Below, one piece after another: positions 1 to 12,403 of a stretch of 64,000 nucleotides of DNA (position 1 is its first letter; each line of letters opens with the position of its first letter). The DNA is from Guyanagaster necrorhizus (lineage: Eukaryota > Basidiomycota > Agaricomycetes > Agaricales > Physalacriaceae): the NCBI RefSeq assembly GCF_019112545.1, contig NW_025064945.1, forward strand, positions 70,552 to 134,551, read 5' to 3'. Under the pieces are notes generated by a model. The model was not told the origin of the DNA. It ran no database searches and saw only the letters and a program-made list of their open reading frames with translations. The position numbers and the translations under genes are program-made.

Positions 1-3000
1 GCCATAGTTGACAAAGAATGGCATCTGTCCTGTGGCAGAGTGTATCTGATTGTTGTGTTGAAAGGCGGTAAGTGCCAGCCATTCAACCCAGTCATCTTGA
101 CGATAGTTGATAAATAGTCAGAGATATTTTTTGACTTCTTGGTTTGCACGTTCCGTCTGTCCATTGGTTTGTGGGTGATAAGCTGTGGATGCATTTCGTT
201 TGATGTGCAGCAAGTGATATAGGTCGTCGAGGAATTTTGAAACAAATTGTGGTCCCCGATCTGAGATGATAACTTGGGGCATTCCATATTTAGCATATAC
301 CTCGTCTTGTAGGATCTTGGCCCACCCCTCGGATGTTAATTCTGTTGAACATGCGACTGGAATGATTGCTTTAGAAAATCAGTCCACGATGACAAGGATT
401 GCATCATAGCCATTGCAGTCCAGTAATCTGGTAATCATGTCCACAGAAATGTGGGTCCATGGCTGTGAGGGTATTTCATTTGGGTGTAGTGGGGCTGCTT
501 TGGACTGTGTAGACACCTTTCCCCTCTGGCACATTTCGCAGGCTTTGACGTAGGTGGTGATATCATTGCTGAGTTTAGGCCACCAATAGTTTCGGAGAAC
601 AAGTTCTTTGGTTTTGGCGATGCCTGGGTGCCCTGCCGTTGCGTGATCGTGGCATGTTGCGATGATTTCCCCATGTAGGTTTTGGACTCATGGGACATAG
701 ATCCTTCCGTCATATCAAATCATCCCTCCTTCCTTTGTCATTCCCCTCTCATGATTAAGCGAAGCGGCGATCCTCTGGTCCCATTGATGTGTGTCTCAGG
801 TCATGCTCCTGATGTGCTCATGAATCTCTTCCTCCATTGGCATTATCAGTGCCTGAAAGTGTTCTGGATGTAAGAGTACAATTCCCGTGTTGTCGTTTTC
901 CCCTTGATCGTGATCTGCATGACGGGACAGGAGGTCAGCCTTTTTGTTGGCGACTCCGGCCTTGTGGTGAAGTGTGTACTGGTACTGAGCGAGTTTGGTT
1001 ACCCATCAGGCTTGCCGACGGTTTAACTTCTGTGGCTGACAGAAATACCTGAGATTCTGGTGGTCCGTCCAGATCTCAAAGGTGGCAACAGCCCCAACCA
1101 GGTAGTGCCGCCATTCTTCCAGGGCGAGCATTATGGCGAGCAACTCCTTGTCATAGATTTCGTAATTTCGTTCTGTTACAGTTAGGGCCTTGGAGAGAAA
1201 GGCGACCGGCCGCCATTTTCCATCCTGTTCCTGAGATAGTACTGCACCTATAGCCCCCTCACTCAAATTGGCCTCGATGCAGAATTTTCCCTCCTGGGAT
1301 GGTATGGCAAGGACTACATCCTCTGCCAGTCGTCACTTCAGGTCTTCGAAAGCAAGTTGTTGGAGGTTTCCCCATCCCCATGGGGCATTCCCAGTGAGTT
1401 GTGTCATTGGGCGGACGATCTTGCTATAGTCTCAGATGAACCTCCTGTAGAAGTTGGTAAAGCCAAGGAAGGATTGTAGTTCCTTCTTTTTGGTAGGTAT
1501 TGGCCAGTCCATTACTCCTGCGACCTTGATTGGGTCCATTCGAATACTCCCCTCCCCGATGATGACCCCGAGGTATTTGGTTTCCAATACCTTGAATTCA
1601 CATTTCTCTGCCTTCAGGAATAATTTGTGTTTTCTCATAAGAGTGAGTACCCGTTGGACTAAATCACAGTGCTCTTCCCTGGTCTTGGACATGATGAGGA
1701 TGTCGTCCAGGTAGATAGTGACTTTTCCCGTGGTGATGAGGTCCTTGAAAATGTCGTTCATCATCCACTGGAAGATAGCAGGGGAGTTTGTTAAGCCAAA
1801 AAACATGACAGTTGGCTCGAATAATCCTCGGTTGGTTCTGAATGCCGCTTTCCATTCATCCCCTTCCTTGATTTGAACATTGTTATATCCCCAACGAACG
1901 TCGAGTTTGGTATAGTATTTGGCTCCTCGGAGTTTGTCCATTAACTCCGATATCAGTGGCAGAGGATATCAGTTTTTGATGGTCATTTCATTTAATTTTC
2001 GATAATCCTGAACCGGTCGGAGCTTGCCATCCTTTTTCTTTACAAAGAAGAAGGGGGAGGCCATGGGGGATTTCAACGGTCGAATCTGTCCGGAGGATAA
2101 ATTCTCCTCCAGAAATTTGTCGAGTTCCTGCTGTTCCTGATTTCCGAGGGGGTAGGTTTTACAATCTAAGTTTGCATTGGCATTGGGAATTAGCTCGATC
2201 ACATGATCCCAAGGCTTTGGACATGGGAGTTCATCAAAACTCTCTTTCTCGAAGAGGTCTCAATAATCATGTGCCCATTCGGGTACCATTTCTTCGAACG
2301 TCTTCTCCTCCCTCCCCTCATTGGCCTTGGCTGCTAGATTATTGGCATGATGTATTGCTCGAATGTGGATTTCTCTCTGCAAATCGACTGCCAGGATAGT
2401 TTCACCATCTTCCATCTCCTCATCCCATCAATCCCCTGGGTCTTCATTGGGCAGCTCAAATGGGATTTTCCAGCATCGACATCGTGCAAATGTGAGTCGT
2501 CCGGTTTTCCAGTTAATGAGCAGATTGTGTCAGATGAGCCAGTCGTGTCCTAAGAACAATTCCTTGGTCCCAAGGTCTGTTATGGCCAGGTCAATCCTTT
2601 GGGAATGATCCCCGATAGTCAGTCGGAGTTCGACAAACTCCATGATCGACCCGGCTTGATTCTTTGTTCCATCGGCGTTGTACACCAGTATAGGTGCAGC
2701 AGTGGATCGGGTGGGGAGTTTGTGCTGCTGAACGAAGGTTCAGTTGATAGAACTACCGGTGCATCCACTGTCAATCAAGATGGTTACCAAGTATGTGGTT
2801 CGATTGGTTAGAGTCTCGATTTGTGCTTTGGTTATCAAGTCTCTTCCGGGGGTTTTGGTTCATCGGACAAACTTCGGTGCAGTTTTTAGTTCGTCCAACC
2901 ACTCCAGGGCTCGACTTCGCTTGGCCTGCTTTAATCCTTCTACCATTTCGGTAGTGGCTTCATCGGTTCTGGCTCAGTGTATCCATCCGTGTAGGATGGA

Positions 3001-3261
3001 TTTTGCCATGCTTTCGTCTACTGCCTCCTTGATGGCCCTCCATGTCCATTCGGTCTCGAATGGTTTGAGCCATTGTTTAGGGCTCTCTGCCCTTGTTCGG
3101 CCTGTGGGCATTTGAGGTTTGATTTGCGACTCTTTAGGGTGTGTGTTAACTGTTCGGGGTATATTTGAATGCGATGTAACTACAGAGGTATCATAAGTTT
3201 GTACAATGGTTGAGGCCTGCACACCATGAAGTCCTTTGGCCGATCCAGTGGAGTCACTCAC
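1..3261 (-). pseudogene. pol: Element C pol (protease-RT-RNase H-integrase), broken
   Basis: The pol frame on the minus strand keeps one register over 3.2 kb, with pieces at 2974-3261, 1969-2202, 1432-1941 and 1006-1266. Protease shows the DSGCTGSSIN motif near 2740-2770. RT at about 1432-2202 includes [16 protein letters not shown] and the catalytic YLDD. RNase H at about 1006-1330 has the YDKELLAIM and WTDHQNLRYF motifs. Integrase fills 1 to about 700 and is cut by the window edge. The frame is -1 relative to gag. Interruptions are stop codons, many where relatives have CGA arginine. It is dead as a continuous gene. Confidence 0.9.
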
Positions 3262-3362
3262 TGGTCGGCCTTGTCTTTTACTTCCTCGATCTTCATCTCT
3301 TTCCCCAGTTTCTTGTCTTCTTTTTGTAACTCAGCGATCTGTGCTTGGATATCTTCGCGGGT

Positions 3363-6299
3363 TCATTTCTTCTTTGGGCAATCTTTAGCCATGTGGCCTT
3401 TCAGCCCGCAGTTGAAACACTTTCCCTCTTTCTTCATCCGGTCGATGTCCATTGGTTTTCTGGTGCCGGTATATGTGGTCCCTGTCCCGGTCTTCTGAGT
3501 ACTGTAACTTGGTGTCATAGGAGTCCCTGATGATTTCCCGGCAGTTTGCCCTGACTTATTCGGGGTTGGCAGCGTTGTTTTCTTGCCATACTCCTGCAAG
3601 GTTGAAGCTTCCGCTTTCTGCCTTTGTCGTTCCTTGTACATCTCGACGATCCTTTCCTTTCACTCGTCATATCCTATGGGCATCAATATCTTGACACCCA
3701 TAGCTGAGATCATCATGAGGTATGAGAAGGGGACCCCTTGCTTGAGGGCTTCTACCATTCTCCCATCATTTGCAATGTCTTCCCTGATCCCTGCGAGCTT
3801 GGCAAGTCGCTCTAGCTCATCAAAGTAATCCATGGCTGCCTTATCTCCCATTTTGTATTCCTTGATCTTTTCTTTGTGCACTTCTTGAATGGCAGGGTTG
3901 ATAAATTTGTCATTCAGCATGCGTTTAAAGACTGGCCACGAGGGATATCGGTAATGTTTCCTCGTGGTGGATCGGAAATTCAGGGAAATCAAGATCCACC
4001 ATGTCTTGGCCTTATCTTCCAGATAGGAGGTGGCAAATGCGACTTTGTTCATGTTGGTCCCGATGTACCTGACATAGACTTCGAAATACTGTTTGCAGTC
4101 TACCAGAAATCAGTCGATGTCGTCGGAGACCCCCTTAAATGGGTGAGGTTTTCGAAGGAGATCAGGGTGACATTGTAGGACATTAGCATTGTGTGGGAGC
4201 GCTCCCATCGGGTTGGGCCAACCATCAAATGGTGGTTGTTTCCATTCCGCAGGTGGCCCAGAGAATGAGTGTAGCGAGTTGTCGTCAGCGATTGGGCTGC
4301 CTTTTGGGTTTTCGATGCGAACGATGACTCCATCCTGTACTGTGAATCTGAGGTGAACCGCCTCAGGGTCGTCTTGGATGGGAGCCTTCCTGCTTGATTC
4401 TGCCTGGTCTGAGGGCAGTTGTCCTCCAAGAAGTCAGCTCCCCCTGCCGGTCCAGGGGTTCTGAATTTTGGTGGGTTGCCACGCCGGCCGATGTCTGGCT
4501 TGGACAAGCCTTGAAGCTGTGCTTCGGATCGACGGGTTGATGTCGGCCCGACTTCGGATTGAGGGAGCAGTGTAAATTGCTCATTTCGGGGGTATGGGAG
4601 GGGTGCATGGCATTGGTGCCAGTGTCCTCAGCTTGTTGGGGGATTGATATGGGGGTATCAGCACGAGCGGGTCTTCTGGGTGCTGCAAGCCATACTCCTT
4701 CCATGCGTATTCTGTCACGGCATACTGCAAAATCCTTTTTCTTTCAGTTTCTTCTGCATACCGATATTCCAGTCCTAATGACATCGCTTGCCAGTGCGCG
4801 TCTTGCCATAAAAAGTTCCTCCCCTGCTCGTACAGTTCCTGGTACTCCCTATTCCTTGCTCTTTCCACTTCTTCCCTCAAGGCTTCTTCGTCAGTGTCCT
4901 CTCCTGCTCGCTCCATCTGTTGTAGGTATAGGTCATCACTGTCCCCGTCATCCTCCTCATCGCTCTTGTCCCCACTGTCCCCTTCCTCAGGGAGGGAATG
5001 GGCAGGATGGTCATAGATGGACAGCACGACTGGTCGAAGGGTCGTCGGGGACCCCTCCATCGACCTGGATGCTGGGCCCAGCGGCCTCTCGATCGCTGGT
5101 TCGAGCGATAGGAGGGCTCCTGAGTCAACTGTAGCGTGTCCCTCCACGCGCTCTCGTCTCCTCCAGTTCTCGGCTATAGAGGCTGAAGTGTCGTTGGAAC
5201 TTGGGATTAAGGAACTGTCGAGTGACTCTGCTGCCCAGGAATCGCTGGAGAGCCCTGTCAGAGATATGGGCATTGTCGGGTACTCGGAGCCTGTAGGCTC
5301 CGAGGACAGAGTCAGCATCCAAGGAGATGGTATCGGTGTGGGTAGGATACTCGGGGGTGGGAGGTCGAGGTTCCCCTGTCCTCCCTTGTCTGATGGCCTC
5401 ATTCCAGCTGACAATACTGGCGGGTCCTGTCCATGGGTCGTCTTCTGAGTCAGGCTCTCTGAAGAGAGACCCTGAGTCGGTGCAGAGCCCATACCCATTG
5501 GGGGAGGCTGACCCTATCCTCTCGGCTTCCTCCCTTCTCCTTCGTGCTCTTCCTTGTCTGTCGTATTCTGCAGCCTCGTACTGCTCTCGGGCCTCTTCTC
5601 ATATGTAGTCAGCGAGCTCTTCCTGAGTTCGCCTAATCTCCTCCTCTCGGTTCCAGTTCTGCTGCTGCTGCTGTACTGCCTCATTATAGTTGAAGGGAAC
5701 GGTAAGATCCCAGTCCAGGAATATTTGGTGTATCATTCTGTCTCACGCGGCTCTTCCTCTTTCACTGGCTGTTCCAACCTCAGGCTCGCTACCCACATGG
5801 AGGTGTCGGTAGGGGTCCCCTGCTGCGGAGATGGCAATTTCTGCATTCACATAGTCGGGGTGGATGGTCCTTCCATGTGGGTCGTCGATCCCCAGCCTAC
5901 TGACAGATTGACTGGAGCTGGAGTTGGGCTCAGTGGGGGTTTCGGGGGGGTTCTGGAGGGAGTCGGGACTTTCGTAGGGTCCTGCAGCCATCTGAGCAGC
6001 ATCAAGGGAGTCCTGAGCATGGTTTCCAATCCCTGAGAGAATTGGGGAGGTGGAATGCTCAGGGGGGATGGTTGGAGTGATGTGGTCAGGGACCTCTGCG
6101 GGCTCCTGAGCGATGTTCGTCATCCACGGGTTCCAGAACCCTGTGAGAGCAGGGTGGTGGTTTCGGCTGTTTCGTTGAGGGGGGTATTGGGGTCCTTCTT
6201 CCTCATGAAGGCTCCCTGAATTCGAGTCGTGATTCCCAGTTTCTGATAAGGGTCCCCCTTGCGGGAAGAAGGATGTTCTGGCAGAGGGGGGGATGTCAT
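3363..6299 (-). pseudogene. gag: Element C gag frame with CCHC zinc knuckle, interrupted
   Basis: The frame begins at an ATG at 6299, homologous to the gag ATG of element A. Open parts are 4581-5498 (acidic, Pro/Ser-rich, then YQELYEQGR), 3660-4052 (retrotransposon gag domain, with LEDKAKTWWILI) and 3363-3641 (a CFNCGLKGHMAKDC knuckle with a basic tail). A TGA follows the knuckle at 3360-3362, at the same codon where element A has TGA and element B has an arginine codon. The product would be the capsid/nucleocapsid. Other stops break the frame. Confidence 0.85.
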
Positions 6300-6501
6300 A
6301 GAAAGGGAGGTCGGGGGTTACGTTGCGTAGAATTTGTTGAATCTGCTGGAATGCTTGATAGTGCCTGACTATCCAAGCTGTTACTGATTGTCATCCTCAG
6401 CAGAGGGTGATGATGGCTAGAAGTCCGAGCAAGGTTCCTATAATGGAAGCGATAAGCTCAAAGAAGTCGTGATTTAGGTCGGCAGTTGTTGCTGGAGGCA
6501 T
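5125..6501 (-). pseudogene. Element C ORF1 (upstream ORF overlapping gag), broken
   Basis: The ATG at 6501 lies between the primer site and the gag ATG. The frame is the one from which gag is +1. Conserved blocks are readable at 5743-6123 (AISAAGDPYRHLHVGSEPEV) and 5125-5322 (DNAHISDRALQRFLGSR), both matching ORF1 of element A. The N-terminus encodes a hydrophobic segment ending in a CRGRQ-like motif. A stop follows GGTRYS at the left end. The function is unknown. Confidence 0.65.
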
Positions 6502-6558
6502 TCAGTTTCTCAGCACGATTGGGCTTGAGAAAGGGAAGGTAGGAAGCTTCGAGCTAAT

Positions 6559-6991
6559 TGTTAGGCCCAAAGGTCATGTGGGCAGCTACACGTGATAACT
6601 GGGTGTTCCTTCGCACTTCGAGGAATCGCCCGAATCCACTAATTGTATATCTGCACGGTGTGACTCAAGGTCAAGTATTGACTCGAGGTAGTTTGGTGTG
6701 TATAAACTTTAGCTTGAAGCTGGGGTTCACCAGCAAGAGCATTGGTCCTTAAATACTATACAGGTAGTCCTAATTATATCACTACTTATTATGTCTGTCG
6801 TCCTTGAGCATTGAAACCGTACATAAAAGGGCGATTGTGTTGTCGTTGGGCTTGGCTGTCATGACGACTTGGTGATCAAGCTAGTTGTGCTGACTAAGCT
6901 TTCACACAGTCTTGTGCCCTTTCTGACTAAGCATGAATAGGGGTAAGGGCGAGTGTTACAAAAGAAAAGAAAAGAAAAGAAAATCATAACA
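6559..6991 (-). repeat. Element C 5' LTR (433 bp)
   Basis: The LTR has TGTTAG...TAACA termini and carries the same internal blocks as the LTRs of A and B. The self-priming partner is at about 6709-6722, with primer-site sequence just outside at 6544-6558. The LTR stem-loop is at 6601-6631. A short AAAAG-type microsatellite (about 6960-6985) makes up its right end. The 3' LTR is not in the window, so divergence cannot be assessed. Confidence 0.9.
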
Positions 6992-6999
6992 ATAGTCAG

Positions 7000-8032
7000 A
7001 TGTGCATATCAATGCCACATTTTTGTGATCATTGTCATCAGCTATGATAGTGATAACATATTCATCATCACTTTTATTAATAGCTGCAGATGCTGACTCT
7101 TTTGCCTTTTTCTTCCCTTTAGTCTTGTTCTTTTTTGAAGCTGGGCCTTATCCTGTCTTTTCACTGCTTTTGCACTAACAATCTGCAATGAGGTGGCCAG
7201 TTTTACCACATGCTGGATTTGTGCATTTGAGATGAGATTGATCAGGTCTTTTCTTTGACTTCTCTCTAGAGCTCTAGCCCTTTCCTTTGCTCTGCCATTG
7301 AGCAGATATTGCTATGTTTTTGGCAGTAGCCTTTGATGCAATCTCCTCATTCCATTCTTCATGCAGAGCTGCAACTAGAATGTCTGATGTCAGAGTCTTT
7401 CCAGTAAACTTGCTGGCAGCAGAGAGGATGTGATGGATATGATCATAGGAAGATGGAAGTGATTTTTGGATCATCAAAGTGTACTGATTGTCTTCAATCT
7501 TCAGGCTCATCCCTTCAATTTGTTCATAGAGGATTTTCATTTCAGCAAGGTGCTCATGCATATTGCCTTCATCAGGGCATATGATGTTTCCAAGCTGAGT
7601 AAGAAGATGCTCTCACATGAGATCACTCTTGCCAGTCATGACAGTGATGAGCTTCTTCCAGATGAGAGCAGCTGTTGTCTCACCTTTGATCTCATTGAAG
7701 GTACAGTTAGAAATGGCTTCATAAATGATATTATGCATCTTTGCCTCTTTCTGCTCATATTCCTCCAGCTTATCCTTCAGCTTATCTAGATTGTCATCTG
7801 AGAGTGGATGTGAAAATGCAGTATTGGAGGACCAGTAGAAGTTTCCCTTGTGCTTGACAGAGTGCAGGAGTATGCAAGCTGTTCCTCAGAGGTGCTGGCC
7901 AAGGCCCTTGTCCAGGAACTTGGTGGTGAGCTTCTCTAAAAATGCTATCCAGTTCTATCCATCATCTGCAAGCTTTGTCATGCTAACTAGCTTTATTTCA
8001 GTTTTTGTGGACATGCTAGTAGCAGGGTCCAT
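7000..8032 (-). pseudogene. gag: Copia-type gag (UBN2/Retrotran_gag_2-like) with CCHC knuckle, decayed
   Basis: The minus strand encodes a Ty1/Copia-style gag. An ATG at 8032 is followed by a short N-terminal domain containing a WIAFLEKL-type motif. The body includes DNLDKLKDKLEEYEQKE and, at 7274-7561, QIEGMSLKIEDNQYTLMIQK and LPSSYDHI. A CTNPACGKTGHLIADC knuckle (C-x4-C-x4-H-x4-C) lies near 7185-7235, followed by a lysine-rich linker. Several stops interrupt it. Copia protease, integrase and RT would lie further left, where element C now sits. Family assignment is from motif recognition only. Confidence 0.75.
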
Positions 8033-8036
8033 AACC

Positions 8037-9034
8037 TGTTGGAGTTAACAAGGTAGAAGTATGGATGTGGTGAATAAGGAAAAAAGTTTTGAAAGAGAAT
8101 GGACACTAGAATAAAACATCATAACATTAATCTCAGCATTATAGTTGAAAGCTGAGATGTGTGGAATAGTGTGACATGCTAAAAAAGGAAGAAATATCAA
8201 ATACATAAGTAAATGTGTGGATATCATACTATTCCTACATCTAACAGATTATGATCAAGGTATTGTGTGCAACTTTATGTCCCATTGATCAATGATGCAT
8301 AGGTATTAATTTTCTGAGGGACATGTTCTAGAATAGAGCATTGGTGCACAATGAGATAAACCTGAATAGTGATGATGTGCTTAGTAACAGCTAAGTGACT
8401 AAGAGAGGCAAATGAGGAATGAACTCTCAAGTACCAACACCTCACCACTTAATACACTATCACCAAATACAATTGAGATTGGTTGTTTTGAGTACAATAG
8501 AAGCACTCTTGCAGTTTTAAATAAAATCAAAGAAACAGTTAATAAAGACAGGTATTCAACTCTATCTTGCTTGTTAAGATGCAATACTCATGAGAATAGT
8601 TTATAACAATGTATAAGTACAATTATGACTTAGAATCAATGCACAATTGCACTCCAAATCAACTTAGAATATTCCAAAACCCAAATACTAAGTCTATCAA
8701 GTATTTAGGCTTAACTAGCTGCACTTTTGGCTGGCTAGCAGTCCTCAAAACTGAAGAACTTGTATTTTGATGCTGAAACCCTTATATTTTGGAATCCAAA
8801 TTAATCTAAAACCCAAAATACAGTTAATATTCCAATCCAGTCCTCTCTAAGTGATAAAGCAACTTAAATAAATCATTAAGTCAAAGCAGAACTCAAAAAC
8901 CATTGTCCCAGGGACTAACTACAGTGATTTAGAAGGCCTGAATGTGGGGGTGGGTCACTTGCTTGCTATTTCCCCTCTTCTCTTCTTTTATACATCAACA
9001 ACAGATACAGAATCTATAAATAAAGTGTCTAACA
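8037..9034 (-). repeat. Probable 5' LTR/leader of the Copia element, outer limit unsure
   Basis: A minus-strand LTR should precede the Copia gag ATG at 8032. On the plus strand a TGTTGG terminus begins at 8037, right after a primer-site-like stretch. A TATAAAAG motif on the minus strand near 8983-8990 would suit an LTR promoter. A possible outer terminus (TCTAACA) ends at 9034, but another further right cannot be excluded. No coding sequence was found here. Confidence 0.35.
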
Positions 9035-10739
9035 TAATATTTCTCCTGTTTGAAGTAGAATTAGGCCACTATTCTGGACTGACAGTGCTCCTGGACTCTT
9101 CTAGGCCTGCCTAGACCTGCTTGGCCACTGCACAGCTTTATTTTAGGCTTACAGTGTCTGTGGATATCTAACTCCTTCCTGTTTACCCAGAGTTTTACCT
9201 CTCTGAGCTATTCTTAGTAGTCTGATCAATCAGGCCCAATCATACCCAACTGACTAATCCTAGCCACTCTATTCCTCTCAATTCTAAGTCCCTTAGATCA
9301 CCTGACACCTAGAAATTTTGACTTAGACATTCAAGTCAAAACTTGAGATGCTAGCCACAGATCATTGAATCCCATTTTGTACTGCTTCTGGATGGAGGTG
9401 CTGTCTTTACTCAATACTCCACAACCTGCTATGGTATTATACACCTAGCTGTCTTAGAATATACTTGTCTTAGTGGCATATAGAATTAGCTCCATTTGAG
9501 ATACTGTTTCTGAGTCCAACTTGGACTTAGTAGTTTTAAAGGTGTGATGCAGAACTTTTCTAAGTTTAGACTTGACTTAGGAGTTTATTTTTATGCTGTA
9601 TTATTTTAGAAAGTGCCTTTTGAACCTAGTATTGGTGACAAGTGTGACTATCAGCTCAGGGCCTCAGCCATAGTCCTCTACTGGCTAATAGTTCTCAGTT
9701 ACTAGCATATCCTAATACATTATGCAGAATTTGCAAATTTAGGGCTGAACATGTACCCAGCATATCAGCAGAATCATTGGCTGATGTGCTGCACTATGGG
9801 TTCATGAGCACTAAAAGTTCAGTTTTCCTGGCTCTAAATCTGCCAGAGCATCAAGAGAGCTGAGCAGTGAGCATCATCCTGTCCTCAAAGTGAGGAACCA
9901 TTCTCCCACTATGGCTCAAGCAACAGAGTACCAATACAATCTGCTGAGGATCTGCTGCATGATCAACCCACAAGATAATAACAGATGGCTTTCTGCTGTC
10001 TGCCTTCTTTGTGTCTGACAAGCAACCTCAACACTTAGGAGTGGATGCATATTAGCTGGGGCATGCACATGATGGATGCTTCATCTGATTAGAGATGGAT
10101 TGAGTATGGATAGCCTTATAAAGCTATTTGATGAGGTATCAGATATAAAAGGTGTAGCTGACTTACTTATAGATAGCAGACCTATAGAGTGGGTTGGTGG
10201 TATGGTGCTAGTCTGGGTCAGATGGAAGCCAAAAAGAGGGTGATCTAGGCACTCACAGGGGCCACAGCTGATAAGATAACAGACCTTTAGAATCTCAGTA
10301 TTTAAAGGATAACCTTGTAGATAGAAGGAGACTAAATTTTATAGTACAAAGCTAAGGAATAAAATTCCATTAGTCATCTACAAGCTGAAGCCATAAGCAT
10401 ACCTAGAAGCCTTTGAGCCTGGTATCATACAAGCAGACAGCTTGGAGCAATTCTTGTTACCTCTCTCTTATCCCTTCCACATTCCACTCATATCCTGCTC
10501 ATCCACTCTCAAGAGTAGAAGCCAGAGCTTATTCTATCAAAGAGCCATTTGCCTTATGTGGAATCTGTTGGGTCTGCTCTGAGCAGCTGGATTTCTCTCT
10601 TCTGATTATAAAAGAACTTGCAAGAGCAGACACATCCTTCTTGTATCAGAGAGTTTGCTAGCCTTATACTGAGAAATAAGAATATTTTGTGCAAGAAATG
10701 ACCAGAAATAATCTCAGGAGTCTGTGCATAGATTAATTG
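9035..10739. other. AT-rich stretch with no recognisable gene
   Basis: No reading frame in this 1.7 kb looks like a protein I can name, and ORFs are short. Base composition resembles the decayed repeats around it (low CpG, many TG/CA steps). It may be an unrecognised, heavily mutated part of the Copia LTR or of repeat R. I saw no tRNA-like cloverleaf, tandem array or clear terminal repeat. Confidence 0.5.
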
Positions 10740-11841
10740 CTCTGGAAAGATAAGAAAGCAAAGAAACCAGTGGTCAGGCCACTAACAGAGATAACCAGTG
10801 TCAGATTGCATAGGAACAAAAGGCAAGCCTGCCCCAGAGCAGAATATGCATGTCAGACTGTGACATGCACACAAATGATATGCCAGAGACTCTGGAATAG
10901 AGTCCCATGCTTTGAAAGTATTATATTTGATGTATCTTAGTAAGTACAGTAGTAGACTATTTAAGTACTGCATTGTAAGAGTAGTAGACAAGTTTCTGAC
11001 CTTCCACAGTTGCAGTGCATTAGGTACAAAGGTCTTGCATTCCAGCTGTAGGTTTGTATTTGTAACTTTGGGCAAGAGAATAAACCCACTTTTGAGATCA
11101 TTAAGAGAGAATTGAGAACTTCACAAGACATTGAAGCTCCTGTTGGACTCTAGTTTGATTTGATAAGAGGTTTTGAATCATGCTGAAGCTTAAGAATAAG
11201 AAAGCAGTGTCTGAGAGGCACTCTGTTGAGTTTTTAAGGCATTTATGATGGGAGATGCTATAGGTGACAGAGGTACAAACACTTTGGGTCTGTCAGACAG
11301 TATTTATTATGTTTTTGTGTCTCTGGATTCCATAGATTTGAATCCTGTGGGTCTATGATTGGTTTGAAAACTTGTGTACAGACATCTGAGTTCTTTGACA
11401 TCTGTGGACATGTCTGTGATTGGTTTCTGCTTAGAGCATGAAGCTTTGAGTTTTGTAGTATGTGTTTAGAGATTTGGAATTGATCTGAGCTGTGCTTGGA
11501 ACCTTTTTGAGGGTTTTGTGAGACTGTTTTGACATATTGTATTGAGCTACAGTACTCTTTGCCTTGAGATCCAGCAACATTCATTGCCACCTCTTATTTT
11601 GATAAAACAAAAAGCTTTGAGACTTAGAGAGATCTAGAATAGTTATACATGCACTATTGCTGTTCATGCACAGTGGATTCATTGAAGAAGACAATTATAT
11701 TTGTTGTTACTACTTTGATCACATTATAATCTCCCTATGAACTAAGAGTAATATATGTGTGTTAGTGTGGATGTGATATGTGGATAGCACTCTGCTGTAT
11801 CCATCTTCATCTTGCACACACACAGAACCTCTTCAGTGATC
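10740..11841 (-). repeat. Repeat R, left copy (inverted relative to the right copy)
   Basis: Read on the minus strand from 11841 downward, this matches the plus strand from about 28976 to about 30100, with many point differences but collinear over about 1 kb. Landmarks shared by both copies are GAGTGCTATCCAC, the stretch around CTGTGCATGAACAGC, and CCAATCACAGACATGTCC. It contains ORF pieces at 11258-11590 and 10782-11075, the latter with the block VTNTN..L.CK.F..NA.QL. These blocks occur in both copies, so R once encoded a protein I cannot identify. Confidence 0.75.
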
Positions 11842-11924
11842 ATACCAGTTGTGTGCTCAATAGAGCTAACATGAGAGGGATAAGCAAAGATTTTATGGAA
11901 TAAAGTGTATGCCAAGTATGGCAT
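11835..11924 (+). pseudogene. Gypsy integrase core fragment, left of element B
   Basis: The plus strand reads as IIPVVCSIEL, then AKILWNKVYAKYG, the integrase core segment before the second catalytic aspartate. Element B entered in the glycine-methionine codons of the KYGM motif. The frame resumes at 28106 after one copy of the GGCAT duplication. The fragment begins abruptly at the R boundary, and the part that should precede it lies in opposite orientation at 30781. Confidence 0.8.
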
Positions 11925-12370
11925 TGTTAGGCCCAAGCGTCACGTGGACAGATACACATGATAAACAGGTGTTCCTTCGCACTTCGAGGAATCACCTGGG
12001 TTCACTGATGTATACCCGTATGATGTGGTACAAGGTCTGATATAGACTCGAGGTAGAATGGTATGTATAAACTTTAGCTCGAAGCTGGGGATTACCAGCG
12101 AGAGCTGTCTTCCTTAAATACTGCTAGATAGGGTCTAAATATATACAACTACTTATTGTGCGTTGCTGTGTCCTTTGTGCCCATTGTCCTAGGGTGTCGC
12201 TACTGTACATAAAAGATTTGTTGTGTGTCGTCGAGTGCTGTCTCTTCCTTGAAAGACAATGGCAGATTTGGGTTGTGCTGACTAATCTTGCCATGATCTA
12301 AACATTTGTCTTAGCGACGTGACTGGCACAGATAGGGGTTTAAAGAGGAAAAATGGTGAAAATCGTAACA
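11925..12370 (-). repeat. Element B 3' LTR (446 bp)
   Basis: Termini are TGTTAG and TAACA. The LTR stem-loop lies at 11966-11998, with outer arms CAGGTG and CACCTG, inner arms TTCCT and AGGAA, and a loop conserved in related LTRs. It is preceded by GGCAT and followed by the G-rich tract and the pol-end stem-loop of B. Confidence 0.95.
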
Positions 12371-12387
12371 TTACCCCCTCGTTAAGA

Positions 12388-12402
12388 CCATCGTCCCGAT
12401 GG
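12388..12402 (-). other. Stem-loop just after the pol stop, element B
   Basis: A six-base-pair perfect stem (CCATCG / CGATGG) with a three-base loop lies between the pol stop codon (12404-12406) and the polypurine tract beside the 3' LTR. The same structure, with compensating base changes, occurs at this place in A, J, L and M. Confidence 0.75.
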
Positions 12403-12403
12403 C

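Larger units (their letters stand above)
1..6991 (-). mobile_element. Element C: Ty3/Gypsy chromovirus-type LTR retrotransposon, 3' end outside window
   Basis: A minus-strand element whose integrase runs off the left edge, so its chromodomain and 3' LTR are not visible. From right to left it holds the 5' LTR (6559-6991), a self-complementary primer site, ORF1, the gag frame, and pol with protease, RT, RNase H and integrase. It is closely related to elements A and B. The five bases outside the LTR (6992-6996) are atagt; the matching duplication would lie left of the window. It sits beside a Copia gag remnant, which it probably interrupted. Scattered stop codons make it inactive. Confidence 0.93.

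Noticed and set aside
1454..1714. Open frames on the strand opposite pol and gag in elements A, B and C, such as 1454-1714 and 15641-16405
   Set aside because: They are shadows of the real coding frames: they mirror conserved RT, integrase and gag segments and have no ATG context or motif of their own.
4581..5134. Long plus-strand frame opposite element C gag
   Set aside because: It is low-complexity Ser/Leu/Arg sequence produced by the proline- and acid-rich gag on the other strand.
9035..10739. A host gene in the least annotated stretch
   Set aside because: No frame of useful length, no intron-like GT-AG structure joining plausible exons, and composition like the decayed repeats.
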